From the NCBI RefSeq assembly GCF_028583425.1, contig NC_072796.1, positions 88,253,964 to 88,317,963 of the forward strand: a stretch of 64,000 nt of DNA, read 5' to 3'. The notes beneath the pieces are model-generated. The model was not told the origin of the DNA. It searched no databases and saw only the letters and a list, made by a program, of their open reading frames with translations. The translations under genes and the position numbers were made by a program. The DNA comes from Eublepharis macularius (taxonomy: Eukaryota; Chordata; Lepidosauria; Squamata; Eublepharidae). This document shows, piece after piece, positions 1-12,330 of this stretch; the first letter of the stretch is position 1, and each line of letters opens with the position of its first letter.

Positions 1-605
1 GTGTCTTTGAGCCTGCAGGCTCCTTTGGAATTCTGACACAGCTTTGTAGGTATAACCACAAAACAGCTGCCACAGGGGAGGCATAGCCAACAGCAAAATG
101 TCAGGGATTGAGGTTATTTATAATTCTAATGGTAACTGTTCAACATTCCAGGCAGAAGCCCTATTTAACATGAACATGTTTTACAATATTTTCTTGCATG
201 CACACGATTTACTTTTAGTTACACAGTGAAGATTCTTGTGCTGTGGTGACAACCGCCAAAGTAATATTATAATTTATATTTTAACTTCATTTATACCCCA
301 TTCTCCATTTCTTCAGTCTCCATTTTTTCCTCACAACAACCCTGTGAGGTAGGTTAGGCTGAGAGTAAGTAACTGTTCCAAGTCCTCCAGCAAGCTTCCA
401 TGGCAGAGCAGGGAATCAAACCTGGGTTGTCTATATCCTAGTTCATCACTCTAGCCAGTACACCATAATTTTTTTTTTAATCTGCACATCCAATCAGATA
501 ACTGCAGGGCAGAAGTCCCATCTGGCCCCACCCACTTTCTAAGAATACTTGGTGGACACTAGGGAAGGTGTTAGCAGGATCCATGGCACCAGAAGTCACC
601 TCTGA
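1..605. mobile_element. Non-autonomous hAT-like element, cut by the window start
   Basis: This stretch shares ordered blocks with the better bounded element at 53103-53558: the opening about the 'gagcctg' words, the 'aaaatg/atcagggattgagg' words, 'cagtgaagattcttgtgctgtggtgacaa' (described here by its position, 226-254), and the final 'ggacac..ggaaggtgtt' block near 550-575. The probable right terminus is the acCTCTG near 598-604. The copy is interrupted by a SINE at about 281-467. No coding capacity is visible. Assignment to hAT rests on the other copy, where an 8-bp duplication can be seen. Confidence 0.5.
281..467 (-). mobile_element. MIR/CORE-like tRNA-derived SINE, diverged
   Basis: The + strand shows the reverse complement of a tRNA-type SINE. 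A 'ccctgtgaggtaggttaggctgag' block (331-361 region) is followed by 'gggaatcaaacctgggtt', which on the minus strand is a pol III B-box-like GGTTTGATTCC. It then runs to a 5' end near 467 ('gccagtacacca'). It sits inside the hAT-like element that begins the window, so it inserted later. Confidence 0.55.
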
Positions 606-610
606 CTTAC

Positions 611-856
611 TAATAATAATAATAATATAATTCAGTTTATATACCGCCCTTCAGAACAACACCCCCTCAGAGTGGTTTACAAAGTATGTTGTTGTTATCC
701 CCACAACAATCACCCTGTGGGTGGGGCTGAGAGAGTTCTGGAAGAGCTATGACTGACCCAAGGTCACCCAGCTGGCTTCAAGTGGAGAAGTGGGGAATCA
801 AACCCAGCTCTCCAGATTAGAGTCCCATCACTCTTCATCACTGCACCAAACTGGCT
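611..856 (-). mobile_element. tRNA-derived SINE with L2/CR1-like tail
   Basis: Read on the minus strand the element starts 'agccagtttggtgcagtgat', has a B-box-like GGTTTGATTCCCC, continues through a middle block ending 'tgaccttgggtcag', and ends in a LINE-like tail ('gggcggtatataaac') plus an ATT-repeat. A second copy with the same architecture lies at 44027-44273. The L2/CR1 resemblance of the tail is recalled knowledge, not computed. Confidence 0.75.
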
Positions 857-3800
857 GTCACCATTGCTGACCACCCTAGCTACTGAATGAAAACCAGCTA
901 TTAAAAAATAATCAAAGCTAATCTTAATTTAACCAACCCAGAGAACTCTGCTAATAAATGAATGATAGTTGCCATAATGAATATTTATTTACTTTATATC
1001 TGTCTTTCTGTTAAAAAAAATCCAAGGCGGCTAACAAACATGAAATCCTAACACAATACAGATCCCATAACAATATGGCAAAATCTCTCCCAGCAAAAGG
1101 CAACACCTCCATGCCACAGTTTGTTTCTGCATAAGCAGAATAGCATTCATCCACTTACAAACAATGTTGAAGCCAAAAGGTACAATGAACAAGCCATGGA
1201 TGGCAACTTTCGTAGTGTTCTGTAACATGGCCCAGAGCTATGAAAGCTACATACAGAGCTTTTTCTGTCTTTTGGTGTAAGAGACAATCATACTGAAGTT
1301 AAGAAAATAGAGGGAGAGCTATATGTATCATTGTCCTATAGGAGCATTTTCTAAAAGCAGAGTTATAGTAGCAGTGAAGAAATCCCTGATGGCCTGGAGA
1401 TGTTACTAGTTACCAGCTCAATACTAAACTACAGGACTGCCTTAAAAACTAGAGAAATCTGATTATTTGCAGTTGAACTGATCAAGCATGTGTTATGCCT
1501 TGAACCGTATCTTAAAGTAGAAATTTAAACAAAAAAGTAAATGGCATGGTAGAAACCAACATTTGTGAGTCATGTATCTGCCTTTGCTAGATAAATACAA
1601 CAGGACATCCTGTCACTGCAGCCTAATTTTTATTTAGCTTTTCATTATCTCATCATGGATGAAAAACCATTGGAGGAGAGAATGAGGCTTTTCCAACCCC
1701 AGAGCCCTGGCCCGTTTCTCTGGAGAAAAAAGAGTTGTGTTTCCAGAAAACTGCAAAAGGTTTTATTTTGACAAGTTTTTACACACGGTTGGATCCAGCC
1801 ATTTTTTTCACTCAAACTCACCCAATCTCATCTGCACTTACAGCCTCCAACCCACACATTGGTACATGCAGGCCCTGTGACTTCCAAGAGGCTTTTTTGA
1901 TTTTTTAAAGGGCCCCTTTTCGCCAGTAGAAAAACTCGTTGGTGCCAACCCGTGTTTTTAAATGCTGGAGCTAATACAAAAGATCACATGCTGATTCTAC
2001 CGTCCCAGCTGGAGATCAGTAGTACTAGAAGTATGTCAGGAATTGGGATATGCACGTTATCTAAGGTTGCAGTGATGGCCACAGACATAATCACTTTTAA
2101 AACAGGATTAGACAGATTCGTGGAGGATAGGTCTGTCAATGGCTACAAGCCATGGTGACTAAAAGGAACCTTCACATTCAAGGGCAGTAAATGTCTGAAT
2201 ACCAGTGCCCGGAGGCAACATCAGGGAAACGCCTTGGCCTCTATGCAGTGTTGGCTCTCCACTGATTGGATGCTGTGCGAAACATGATGTTTGATTAAAT
2301 AGACAAGTGGTCTGACCCAGCAGGGCTCTTCTTACAGTCTTACCTGATCTGGTAATTTGACAGTGCCCTTTATAAGTGAAATCTTGAAAAAGAAATAGCT
2401 TAAGCACACTGTAAACATATTTGGGACAAATGCATTTTTTTCCCCATGTTTGCTGAGGCTAATGTTTGTGGGTTCTGGATAATTATCAGTTGCATAGTTT
2501 GTTTACTTGTCAGACATCTGAGTTTCTGTGCTCCATGCCTCTTAGAATACTGGCTGATGATGTTTCACAGTCCCATATTTTTAATAACCCCCTTATCTTT
2601 AACACTTTAGGTTCACAGGTTTGCCCTCTTTTTCTGTTTGCCTGAACCCAGCATGTGATGAACAACCATCTGTTATAGAAGGGTCATGGTATCACAAGTT
2701 ACTTTGTTTTATTGCATCAAAATGAAGTGACCAGAAAAGTAATCTTTTCACTGTTCATCATCAAAAACTGCCAAACAAATTGAGTCTTAGTATTAGTTTT
2801 TACCAGAAAAATTAATATGAGAATAGCACATGAAAATAGAAATGAGCACCTGCAGATTAAAGGTACTTTTAAAAACATGATGGTAACTATTATTAAATAA
2901 CATTTTAATTCCAAGCTTTCTGAAATGAGAGCAATGGTACAGTCCTTTCAAGTTATGCTCAGATTATGCTGCTGACATTATGCGCTGTCATCATGTTAAG
3001 GCAGAATGATTCTGGTGGAACTTTACCTACTCTGCTGGAACTGGCCAGAAATGGGATGGAATGTATGAGGGCAGGAGCAGAGTAGCCTCCTCTGTAGTCC
3101 CAATCCTGAAGTCCTCCAGGGCAAAATCCCACCTTTTATTCTATAGGAGTGGACAGTCACAAGGGCAAGAAACTGTTTTAACCTACTGGAGTCTTTGGAG
3201 GGGAAAAAAGGACTAGTGCTACCTTCTTGTTTTGCCACATCCATATAGCTCTCACAAAACAAAGGATTCCAGCTAAATTTGCAGCCAGTCCATGGTATTC
3301 CATGGTAGTTTACAAACCACTGTTGGGATGTCCATAGCTCATGTATAGGGCTCTAGTATTGGCAAAAAAAAGCCTTCTTTCATCATCTACTAGCAGTGTT
3401 TGCCATAGTAGTGCCACAAGATATGTATGTGCTATATGGAAGAGTAGAACAGTGGCCCGTGAAATCCCATATAGAGACAAGTTTCTACCATGCTGTGCTG
3501 AAGGCAATGGGAAGCACAGAATATCTTTGGTGAGTTCTTAGGATGCATTCCTGTGTGCACTTACCTAAAAGTAAAGCAATTGAACACAGTGGGACTGAAT
3601 AAACGTGCAGAATGAGAATCTGTCTGTACAACCAGCAAATCCACCAAGATTTTCACTCAAAATAGAAGGTGGTGAGCATTGTTTTGATTAATACAAAAGC
3701 TCACCTAGCAGGTAAATCTATCAGATGTCAAATCTGAGCTGGTACTAATGTGGGGAGATGGAGGAGATCCTACTCTCTCAAACACTCCTCCATTCTCACC

Positions 3801-4064
3801 TGATCCCAGTCACTCTCTGTTGCAGCTGTAACTCATTACTGTCAGTTTAACTCTTCACAGGCAGACCTTCATTTGGTGCAGAAGTAAAGCTGCTTCTGTT
3901 CCCCACTGCACATTACATGTGTAGCAAAAAACTATTCTTTGGGAAAGGGAGGGGTTTCCTGTGCCTTTGAAACCTTCTGAATAGACAATTATAGAAGACT
4001 AGCAACAAAGCCCATTGTAGGAAAAAATACAATGGGCTTTAGGAAAGGGAGGGTGGGTACGCAG
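857..4064. other. Intergenic DNA without recognisable genes
   Basis: Open frames here are short and lack splice or domain support. Weak repeat traces are visible at 975-1060 ('ggcggctaacaaacatg', a tail typical of squamate LINE/SINE ends) and at 3541-3610, a decayed relative of the 'cttacctgggagtaag' hairpin repeat also seen at 23040-23135 and 33353-33442. Nothing else was recognised. Confidence 0.5.
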
Positions 4065-5010
4065 GCATTGTGTCCTCCTCCGCGCCTGATCGAAGCCGGG
4101 TGAAGGTGAGGGGGCAGGCAATGCTGCCTGCTCTGTATCTGATCTTGGCCAAGTTTAGGTGGGGGATGGTTATTGCCACCTGCTCTGCACCTGATTCTGG
4201 CCAGGTGAAGGGAGGCGGGCATTGCCTCCTGCTCCATACCTGATTCCAGCCGAGTGAAGGGGGAGGGCGGGCATTGCCACCTGCTCTGTGCCTGACTCCA
4301 ACTGGGTGAAAGGAGGGAGGGCATTGTCTCCTGCTCCATGCCTGATCCTGGCTGGGTGAAGCAGGGGGCAAGCATTGCCTCCTGCTCCATACCTTCAGCT
4401 GACTGGGTGAAAGGGGAACAGGCATTGCCACCCGCTCTGCTCCTGATCCTGGCTGGGTGAAGGGAGGGTGAGCATTGCTGCATACTCTGTGCTTGATCCT
4501 TGCTGGGTGAAGGACAGGGTGGGCATTGCCACCTACTCTGCTCTTGATCCCAGCCAGGTGAAGGCAGGGGGCAGGCATTGCCACCTTCTCCATGCCTGAT
4601 CCTTGCTGGGTGAAGGGGGTGGGCATTGCTGCCTGCTCCACACTTGATTGTAGCTGGGTTAAGGGGGGGCGGACATTCCCTCCTGCTATACTCCTGATCC
4701 TGGCTGGGTGAAGAGGGCAGGCATTGCCTCCTGCTCCATGCCTGATTCCAGCAGGGTGAAGGGGGGGGCAAGCATTACTGCCTGCTCTTTGTCTGATCCT
4801 GGCTGGGCAAAGGGGGTGGGTATTGCCACCTGCTCTGCACCTGATCCCAACAGGGTAAAGGGGAGCGGGCATTGACGCCTGCTCTGCATCTGTTTCAGGC
4901 CAGGTGAAGGGGGGTCTGGTATTGCCTCTTGCTCTGCACCTGATCCCAGATGGGTGAAGGCGGGGGGCGGGCATTGCCACCTGCTCCCCTCCTGATCCTG
5001 GCCAAGGCTT
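4065..5010. repeat. GC-rich minisatellite, about 19 units of 48-53 bp
   Basis: The word gcattg (or a one-base variant) recurs at 4065, 4118, 4170, 4219, 4271, 4321, 4372, 4422, 4472, 4523, 4575, 4623, 4672, 4721, 4772, 4820, 4869, 4919 and 4971, a mean period of about 50.3 bp. Each unit runs gcattgccacctgctctgc, then 'cctgatcctggctgggtgaag' and a G-rich spacer. Units differ by scattered substitutions and 1-3 base indels. The minus strand of the unit lacks stop codons, so long overlapping minus-strand frames (up to 328 codons) appear. These are by-products of the repeat, not genes. Confidence 0.92.
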
Positions 5011-7837
5011 CCCACAGTGGCACACTCTCTGGAGGGACAGGCTGCCTTGCCTGGGCTTCCCTCCGTGGCACTGCCCTCTGGTGGCGCACCAGGATAAAAG
5101 ATGAATTGTCTGGAATACAGCTTGCCTTTTATATAATAGGATGTATGACAGTTACTAGCATGGAGCTGTGGTAATGGGAATGCTTTACCTTCTACTTTGC
5201 TGTCATGCAAAAGCAATGGCACTCCTTTATTCCTTTTAGAATATTTTCCTGCAAATGACAGATAATTTTGTTCACTAAAAGTTTTGCCTGTTTTATAACT
5301 GTGTGTCTCTGGATAAATTCAGCACAAAAGAATTGCGGGGGGCGGGGGGGAGAGAATTCTGTTCCATGAGCAGAATTCTGCTAACAGTGCATTGGATGTA
5401 ATCGAGTGTGCCAACAGTGGAACTGGAAGGGAATAGATTATTCATGCATATTCCTGCACGAATACTCCAGCATCCTGGAGAAAAAACTCCCTGTTCATTT
5501 AAGAGAGGCTTAGTGAGTGAAAACAGGTATCATAAGCTTTTCATAGCATGAAGAAAAATGATATCACCTGGAAAAGAACACCCCATATTGCCTCTATTAA
5601 AGAGGCAGGACATTTTTTTTCTTCCAGGCAGTTGGCAACCCTATCCACACACAGGGCCATGGAATGGTTTGTTTTTCATGTGTCCCTTTAAGACTCAGGG
5701 TGTGCATGTGTGAAAGACAGAAATACAGCTTTAAATGTGCTTTGTACTAATTTTTCTCTATTGGTTAGCTGTGCATGAAGTTGATTTACAGATGAACTTG
5801 ATCTTTGATGTACCTTTTATCTGTCATTTGCAGGCAGAGTTCTGCATGGAACTCATGTGTTGTCTCTCCATCATCCCCGCTCCCCCAATAGATCAGTACG
5901 TATTTTTGAATGGTTTTTTCTTATTCTAATCTCTTCACATATTCAAATATGCCTCTGTTATTAGTAAGAAGTGTGACTACATAATTTGATTCTTCTTCCC
6001 GTTCCATGACTGTGTAGGTATCTGCAGCAAGACCATTTCCTTTTTTGTTCTTGCTTCTGGACTCTGGTGAAACAGATAAGCTTGAGAGAAAGCCTTGTCA
6101 ATTTAACAGCATCTTTTGTTTTCTTTCCAAAAGTTATGTGCTGTATGCACATCATATCTGGAATGAATGGTAATATTTTTTTAAATGAGGCATTGATTGA
6201 ATAGACAAGAATTGTCAACAGGCCTAGAGAAAAAATGTCTGTCCCTTTTACAGGGGATTAATGTGTGGAAAGGTACATCTGACCATTAAGTCCACAAGGT
6301 AAGAATCCCAGTAGGCTGATGACCTTGTAAGCCACTTTCCCCACTCCTCACCACAGGGCCAGCCCCAAATGAGAAGCAATCTGTGCAGGGCAGGTAGCAA
6401 TTGCCACCATAAGGCACTGTTGGGGAAGAAGGTACACAATCTCCAGTAACTATGCCAAACGGGAAAGGAGGTACACAACCCTGCCAAGTTTCATGAGGCA
6501 AAAGTTATGCTTGGTCAAGCAATGCCCTTCCTCCTTCTGAAATAGTTAAAGCTTTTCATTAAATGGAGGTAAATAACATCACCTGGTAAACAGTATCCTG
6601 TTATCCTTCTGTCAAAGGGGCAAGACATCTTTCTCTAGGTTTGCTTTTATTTTAAAGTGTTTGTCAAGTAAATGGGGAGGGAATGATTAGCAAGAAAATA
6701 GGTACCATGGGTAAGTAATGCAGAAACAGGAGGCTGTACTTCGTGTCTGAGCAAGAACTCTTCATTGCCATCCATCCCAGAAATACTTAGAAAGTCACAA
6801 GCTTCCCTCAGCTGTTTTCCTGTGGTTGATTGTCCAGACACTGGTTTTTAATTTCTGATTTCTAGACACTGGATTTCTAATTCACTATTAGCCTTAATGC
6901 TTATGACCAGATCAGTCACTGATAAAAACCCTCTTCTTTGTAATTGATTTCATTTTTTTTTAAGAAAGCCATTTCCTCCAGAATTTTGTGGGTTTCTCCT
7001 TGTCTCTATTCAAACTTTCTCACCTGGCTTGCAAAAATGTTTTCATTACCTTCCAAGGAGATAAAGTAAAATCAACTTTTATTGATTCAAAGCATTATGA
7101 CCTTTCAGAAATTCATAATTTCATAAAGACTACTATATTGTCGACAAAACTGCAACAGAATTTGCTTTTTTCCCCTTTCCCCAGAGTTCTACTTGGGTAT
7201 TATGTTAAACAGGCAGATACAGATATATACTTATTAACAGCGAACAAGGAAAAGGTTTACAGCAAAGGTAGATATTTCTAGAATGGATTGCAATGAATAG
7301 CCCTTGCTCAGACATGAAGAGAAGTATTTTGTACTCAAAAAGAAAGTGAAGGACTTTATAAATTATTGAATTTGAAAGGGCTAAATCCCATGAGGAAAAG
7401 GAGGTCAGTAAATTGAGAAAATGAAACTAGTAGTAGCTCAGTTTCAGAAAAAGGAGGCAAAATTGTAGTGGCCAGGAAACCACCTATGGAAATGGAATCA
7501 AATCAGTGTGAAGATTTTAAGAAAATGAGACAGGTAACCTCTTAGCAAAAAGCAAGGCTGATCTTTAGTTTAAAAAAAAATTTTTATTGCAAGTTAACTT
7601 AGAATAGGTTATAGAGAAGCAAAGAGCATGGAAGCTGTGGTCAGAGTGGCTTGTCCTGGGCTCAGCCTGAGGAATCCTTTGGAAGGAGAAGGGGATCTCA
7701 ACTTAGCAAAATTAAAACACACTATGAGATCCTATTATCAGGAAAAGAATGCAACAGACTGTTGAATTCCAAGAGTCACCTATCCTGCTGGACCCACTTA
7801 CCTCACAAGAAACAGATTCTGGCCTAAAATATGCCCC
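5011..7837. other. Intergenic DNA with a dispersed repeat pair
   Basis: No gene is supported. Two similar blocks at 5540-5645 and 6550-6650 share 'atcacctgg(t)aaa' and 'aaaggggcaggacattttt'-like words, so they belong to one unnamed interspersed repeat. Segment 5060-5170 resembles 30930-31000 ('caccaggataaaa...tgccttttat'), suggesting another shared repeat. The remainder is AT-rich and unrecognised. Confidence 0.45.
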
Positions 7838-8576
7838 TCCTGGGTGGACTCAATGTTTTTTTTTTTTTGAAAAAATTTTTTATTGGGTTAGGATCAAATG
7901 TTTACACATTACAGTCAATATTCCCATTTCCCAATTTCTAACCCCCTCCCTTCCCCCCCCCCCCATTTTGTTGACTTCCAACAGTTTTCCAACCCTTTAT
8001 CCCTTTTCCCTTACTCTTTATATATTCCTCTATCTAACAAATATATATTCTCCCTTTATTCTAAGCAATACTTCTTTAACTATTTTTAATACTCTGTACC
8101 CTGACTATGAGTCCCTTTTTCCATAATGGATAAACAATTTATCCCATTTTTCATTATTCCACTTTCAAATATTTCTATATATCATAGACTATGTAACCCA
8201 TACATTCATATAAATCAACCAGTTTAACTTATACTCTATGTGTTATTCATTCTATCTTCTTCTTTCTATTTTAGTTATATTTGTTTACATTAGTATTTCT
8301 ATTCCCCTTCAATCATAAGTCTATATATGATATCAATCAATTTGACTCATATACAGCTTCAAATAAACATATTCAGTTTGGTACACTATACGGAATCAAA
8401 AAGAAAATATTATTGGTTAATCAATCCTTATAATTAACCCTTATGATTAATTATTTTCTATCAATATTCTATTTATTATTCTATATATATCAATCTAATA
8501 TCATAACTGCTTAGAAATTCTCTTTTACCTCTTCTCCTCCCCGGTAAAGTCACCCCCCTCTACATTTTATTGTACT

Positions 8577-11500
8577 TCAGTAGTTCTCAAACTGCCACAG
8601 TTCTCCTCCCACCTCCCATTTCTTCTCCAAATATTGTTTCAGCTTCTCCCAGTCTGTGTTAAACTGTCCTGAGTCCAGGTTTCTCAATTTCCTTGTCATT
8701 TTGTCCATTTCTGCCATATACAGCAATTTGTGGATCCAATCTTCAATGGTTGGCACTTCTTGTATTTTCCATTTTTGCGCATACAAAAGTCTAGCTGCTG
8801 CCGTCATGTAAAATATCAACGTCCTATGATGGGCTGGAATTCCCTCCATTCCCAAGTTTAGTAGCAGGAGTTCTGGGTTCTTATTAATTTGAAATTGTAA
8901 AATCTCACTCATTTCTCTTATTATTTCCCCCCAGTACTGCCTAGCTACCTCACACGTCCACCACATATGGTAGAGGGAGCCCTCATGCTTCCTGCATTTC
9001 CAGCATTTATTAGAAGTGTTCAAATTCCCTAGCGCAATCTTCTTTGGTGTCATGTACCAACGGTAAATCATTTTGTAAATGTTCTCTTTAATACTAGTGC
9101 ATGTCGTTATCTTCATTGTAGTCTTCCACAAGTATTCCCATGCCTCCATTGTTATTTCTTTGTTGAAATTTATGGCCCATTTCACCATTTGTCCTTTAAC
9201 TATTTCATCCTCAGTATACCATTTCAGCAGTACTTGGTATACCTTAGATATTCTTTTCTTGTCCTCTTTAAAAAGGGTCTGCTCTAGTTCCGAGTTTTCT
9301 GTTCGTATACCTCCCTTTACAGAGTCCGAGTTATATAAATCTCTAATCTGTCTATACTGGAACCAATCATAATAAGGTGATAATTCCTCCTGAGTCTTTA
9401 TTCTGAGTTTAGATTCTTCAGTTCTAGTTATTTCTTTATAAGTTAAACATTGTTGCTCATTATCAATAGCTCTCGGATCTATCACCTCATATGGAACTAC
9501 CCACAAAGGGGTTCCTTCTTCCAGATAGATTCTATACTTCTTCCAGATTATATATAAACTTCTCCGTATATAATGATGCAGGAACATCGAGTTCGCCTTT
9601 ACTTTATCATGCCATAAGTATGCGTGCCATCCAAATATTTTTTTATATCCCTCTAGGGCTAGTAATTTCTTATTCTTTAGCGTCATCCACTCCTTCAACC
9701 ACACCAAGCAAATTGCGTCATGGTAAAGTCTTAGATTGGGCAGTTGCATTCCGCCTCTTTCCTTTGCATCTTGTAAAACTTTCATTTTCACTCGAGGCTT
9801 CTTGCCTGCCCATACAAAGTCTGATATTTTCCTCTGCCATTTTTCAAATTGCTTAGAGTCACTGATGATTGGTATTGTCTGTAGCAAAAACATTACTCTT
9901 AGTAACACATTCATCTTAACTGCTGCAATCCTTCCCAACCATGACAGATTTAGTCTGTTCCATTTAATCAAATCTCTCTCTATCTGAGTCCATAGTTTTT
10001 CATAGTTGTTTTTAAATAAGTCTATATTCTTAGCAGTCAGTTCGATTCCCAAATATTTCACCTTGCTTGTTACTTCACAATCCGTTATTTCCGTTAACCA
10101 TTGTTGTTTCTGCTTAGTCATATTTTTGCATAGTATCTTTGACTTCTTTTTATTAATATAAAAACCTGCCAAATCTCCGAACTCCTTGATCTTATCTATC
10201 ACTTTTGGCATGTTCTCCAATGGGTCTTCTACAATTAACATTATGTCATCCGCAAATGCTCTGACCTTATATGAATAGTCCTTTATTTTAATTCCTCGAA
10301 TTTCTTCATCTTGTCGTATTTGTATCATCAGGATCTCCAATACCAAAATGAACAGCAGTGGAGACAACGGGCAACCTTGTCTTGTTCCTTTACTTATAAT
10401 CAATTTCTTAGTCGCTTCATCATTCACCACAATTGCTGCAGTCTGGTCTCTGTAAATTTCCTTAATTGCTCTAATGAATCTTTCTCCCAATTGTAGCTTT
10501 TCCATAGTGGCAAACATAAAGTCCCAGTTTAAATTATCAAACGCCTTTTCAGCATCAACAAAGAAGAAACCAACCTCTTTGTCACAACGCTTGTCATAAT
10601 ATTCAATAGCATTAATCACTGTCCTTAAATTGTCTCTGATTTGTCTGTCTGGCAAAAAGCCTGCTTGTTCCTCCTCAATGACTTCCGAAAGCCACCCCTT
10701 CAGTCTCTCCGCCAGTATCTTCGCAAAGATTTTATAATCATTGTTAAGTAACGATATAGGTCTGTAGTTTTTCACATTACTCAAGTCTTGGCCCTCTTTG
10801 GGGATCAATGATATATTCGCTTCATTCCAGGTATCTGGAATCCGCTGGTCCTTTAAAACTCCATTGATCACCTCTTTTAGGAATGGTGCCAGTTCATTGG
10901 CCATTACCTTATAAAATTTCGCTGTAAGTCCATCTGGCCCTGGCGCCTTTCCTAGATTTGCAGATTGTATTGCCTTGTTTAGTTCCTCATCTGTTACTTC
11001 ACTGTTCAGTTTATTTCTCCAAGCTTCCGACATTACTGGAAGTTTCATTTTCTCCAAATATAACGCTATTGACTCTTTATTTACCTCTTTCTTATTATAC
11101 AACTTACCGTAGAATTTGTAAAAGGCTCTACTAATGGTAGTCTGTTCCAAATACGTTTTATTATCTTCGCAAATTCTATTTATTATTTTCTTTTCCCTTC
11201 TCTTCTTCAGTTGCCATGCCAAATACTTCCCAGGTTTATTTGCACCTTCAAACGCTTTCTGATTCAATCTTTTAAGATTCCACTCCAATTCCTTATTATT
11301 CATTGCTGTTAACTGTTCTTGAAGTATTTTAATTTCCTGATATAATTTCTTTTTCCCTGGTCTCTTTTTTAACTATTTCTTTGGCTTTTATTTTCTCCTC
11401 AATCTCTTTGTCTTTTCTCCTCTTTCTTTTTTCTTGCTCTACCATTTAAGTCCATTAGTATGCCCCTTATAACCGCCTTATAAGCGTCCCAAACTTTGTC

Positions 11501-12330
11501 AGTTGGTACTTCTTTATTTACGTTGTATTGTATGAAGAACTTTGTCTCTCTTCTCAACATCTCCATATTCTCTCCTTCCTGTAGCAAGTCCTCATTTATT
11601 CTCCATGCTTTCCTTTTTCTCCTTTTCCCTAATTTCCACATGATTGGATTATGATCTGAGCCTACCATCGGCATTATTTCTACCTCCTTAGTCCATAACG
11701 CTAAGTCTTTTGAGGCCCAGATCATATCAATTCTTGATAGTGTACAGTGCCTTGCAGAATAAATTGTCTACTTTTAGGATATTCTCTTCTCCATACATCT
11801 TCTAAAGTCTCCTGTTGTATCAAGTCAAAAAAGAGCTTTGGTAATAGTCCTCTTTTCTTTTGTGCAGTTGTTATCTTTTTATCTAATTCCAAGTTCGTCA
11901 CTCCATTGAAGTCTCCGGCAAGAATTATCTGGTCGTATGAAAGATCATCTAGTTGCTTCCTCAAATCCTCAAAGAAGCTTTCCTTTGCACCGTTAGGTGC
12001 ATAAACTCCGACTACCAACAGTCTCTTTAAGTCCCAAGTACATTCCACTGCAATAAATCTGGCTTCCACATCTTTCGTTACAAATTTTGGCTGTAGCTCC
12101 TCTTTTATGTACAACACCACTCCTCTTTTTTTCTTGTTGGAGGCCGCTACAAATTCTTTGCCCAATTTTCCTGATTTTAAATATTTTACATCCTGCTTTC
12201 TGATATGGGTCTCTTGCAAACAAACAATGTCACATTTTTGTTTTAATAGCCAGTGGAAAATATTTTTTCTCTTATTCGGTGAGTTTAGTCCATTTACATT
12301 CCAAGATAAAACTTTACACTCCATACTCAT
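8577..12330 (-). pseudogene. L1 ORF2 (endonuclease-reverse transcriptase), frameshifted
   Basis: ORF2p nicks target DNA and reverse-transcribes L1 RNA at the nick. Three pieces in three frames are seen. 12330-11722 has the APE endonuclease start (LSWNVNGLNSP, QETH with the catalytic Glu at residue 40, GDFN). 11725-11399 carries the endonuclease end with the SDH motif. 11303-8577 (908 codons) carries the RT, with KNYRPISLL near 179-187, FVDAEKAFD, TRQGCPLSPLLF and FADD at 350-353, then a C-terminal C-X2-C-X8-H-X4-C motif at 767-784. At least two indels, near 11725 and 11300-11400, break the frame, the first inside the endonuclease. The RT section alone is uninterrupted. Confidence 0.93.

Noticed and set aside
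4065..5010. A CRISPR-like repeat array
   Set aside because: Units are contiguous and diverged with no unique spacers, and the genome is vertebrate.
3989..5222. Minus-strand frames of 260, 328 and 178 codons
   Set aside because: They lie on the minisatellite, overlap each other in different frames, and exist because the unit lacks stops on that strand.
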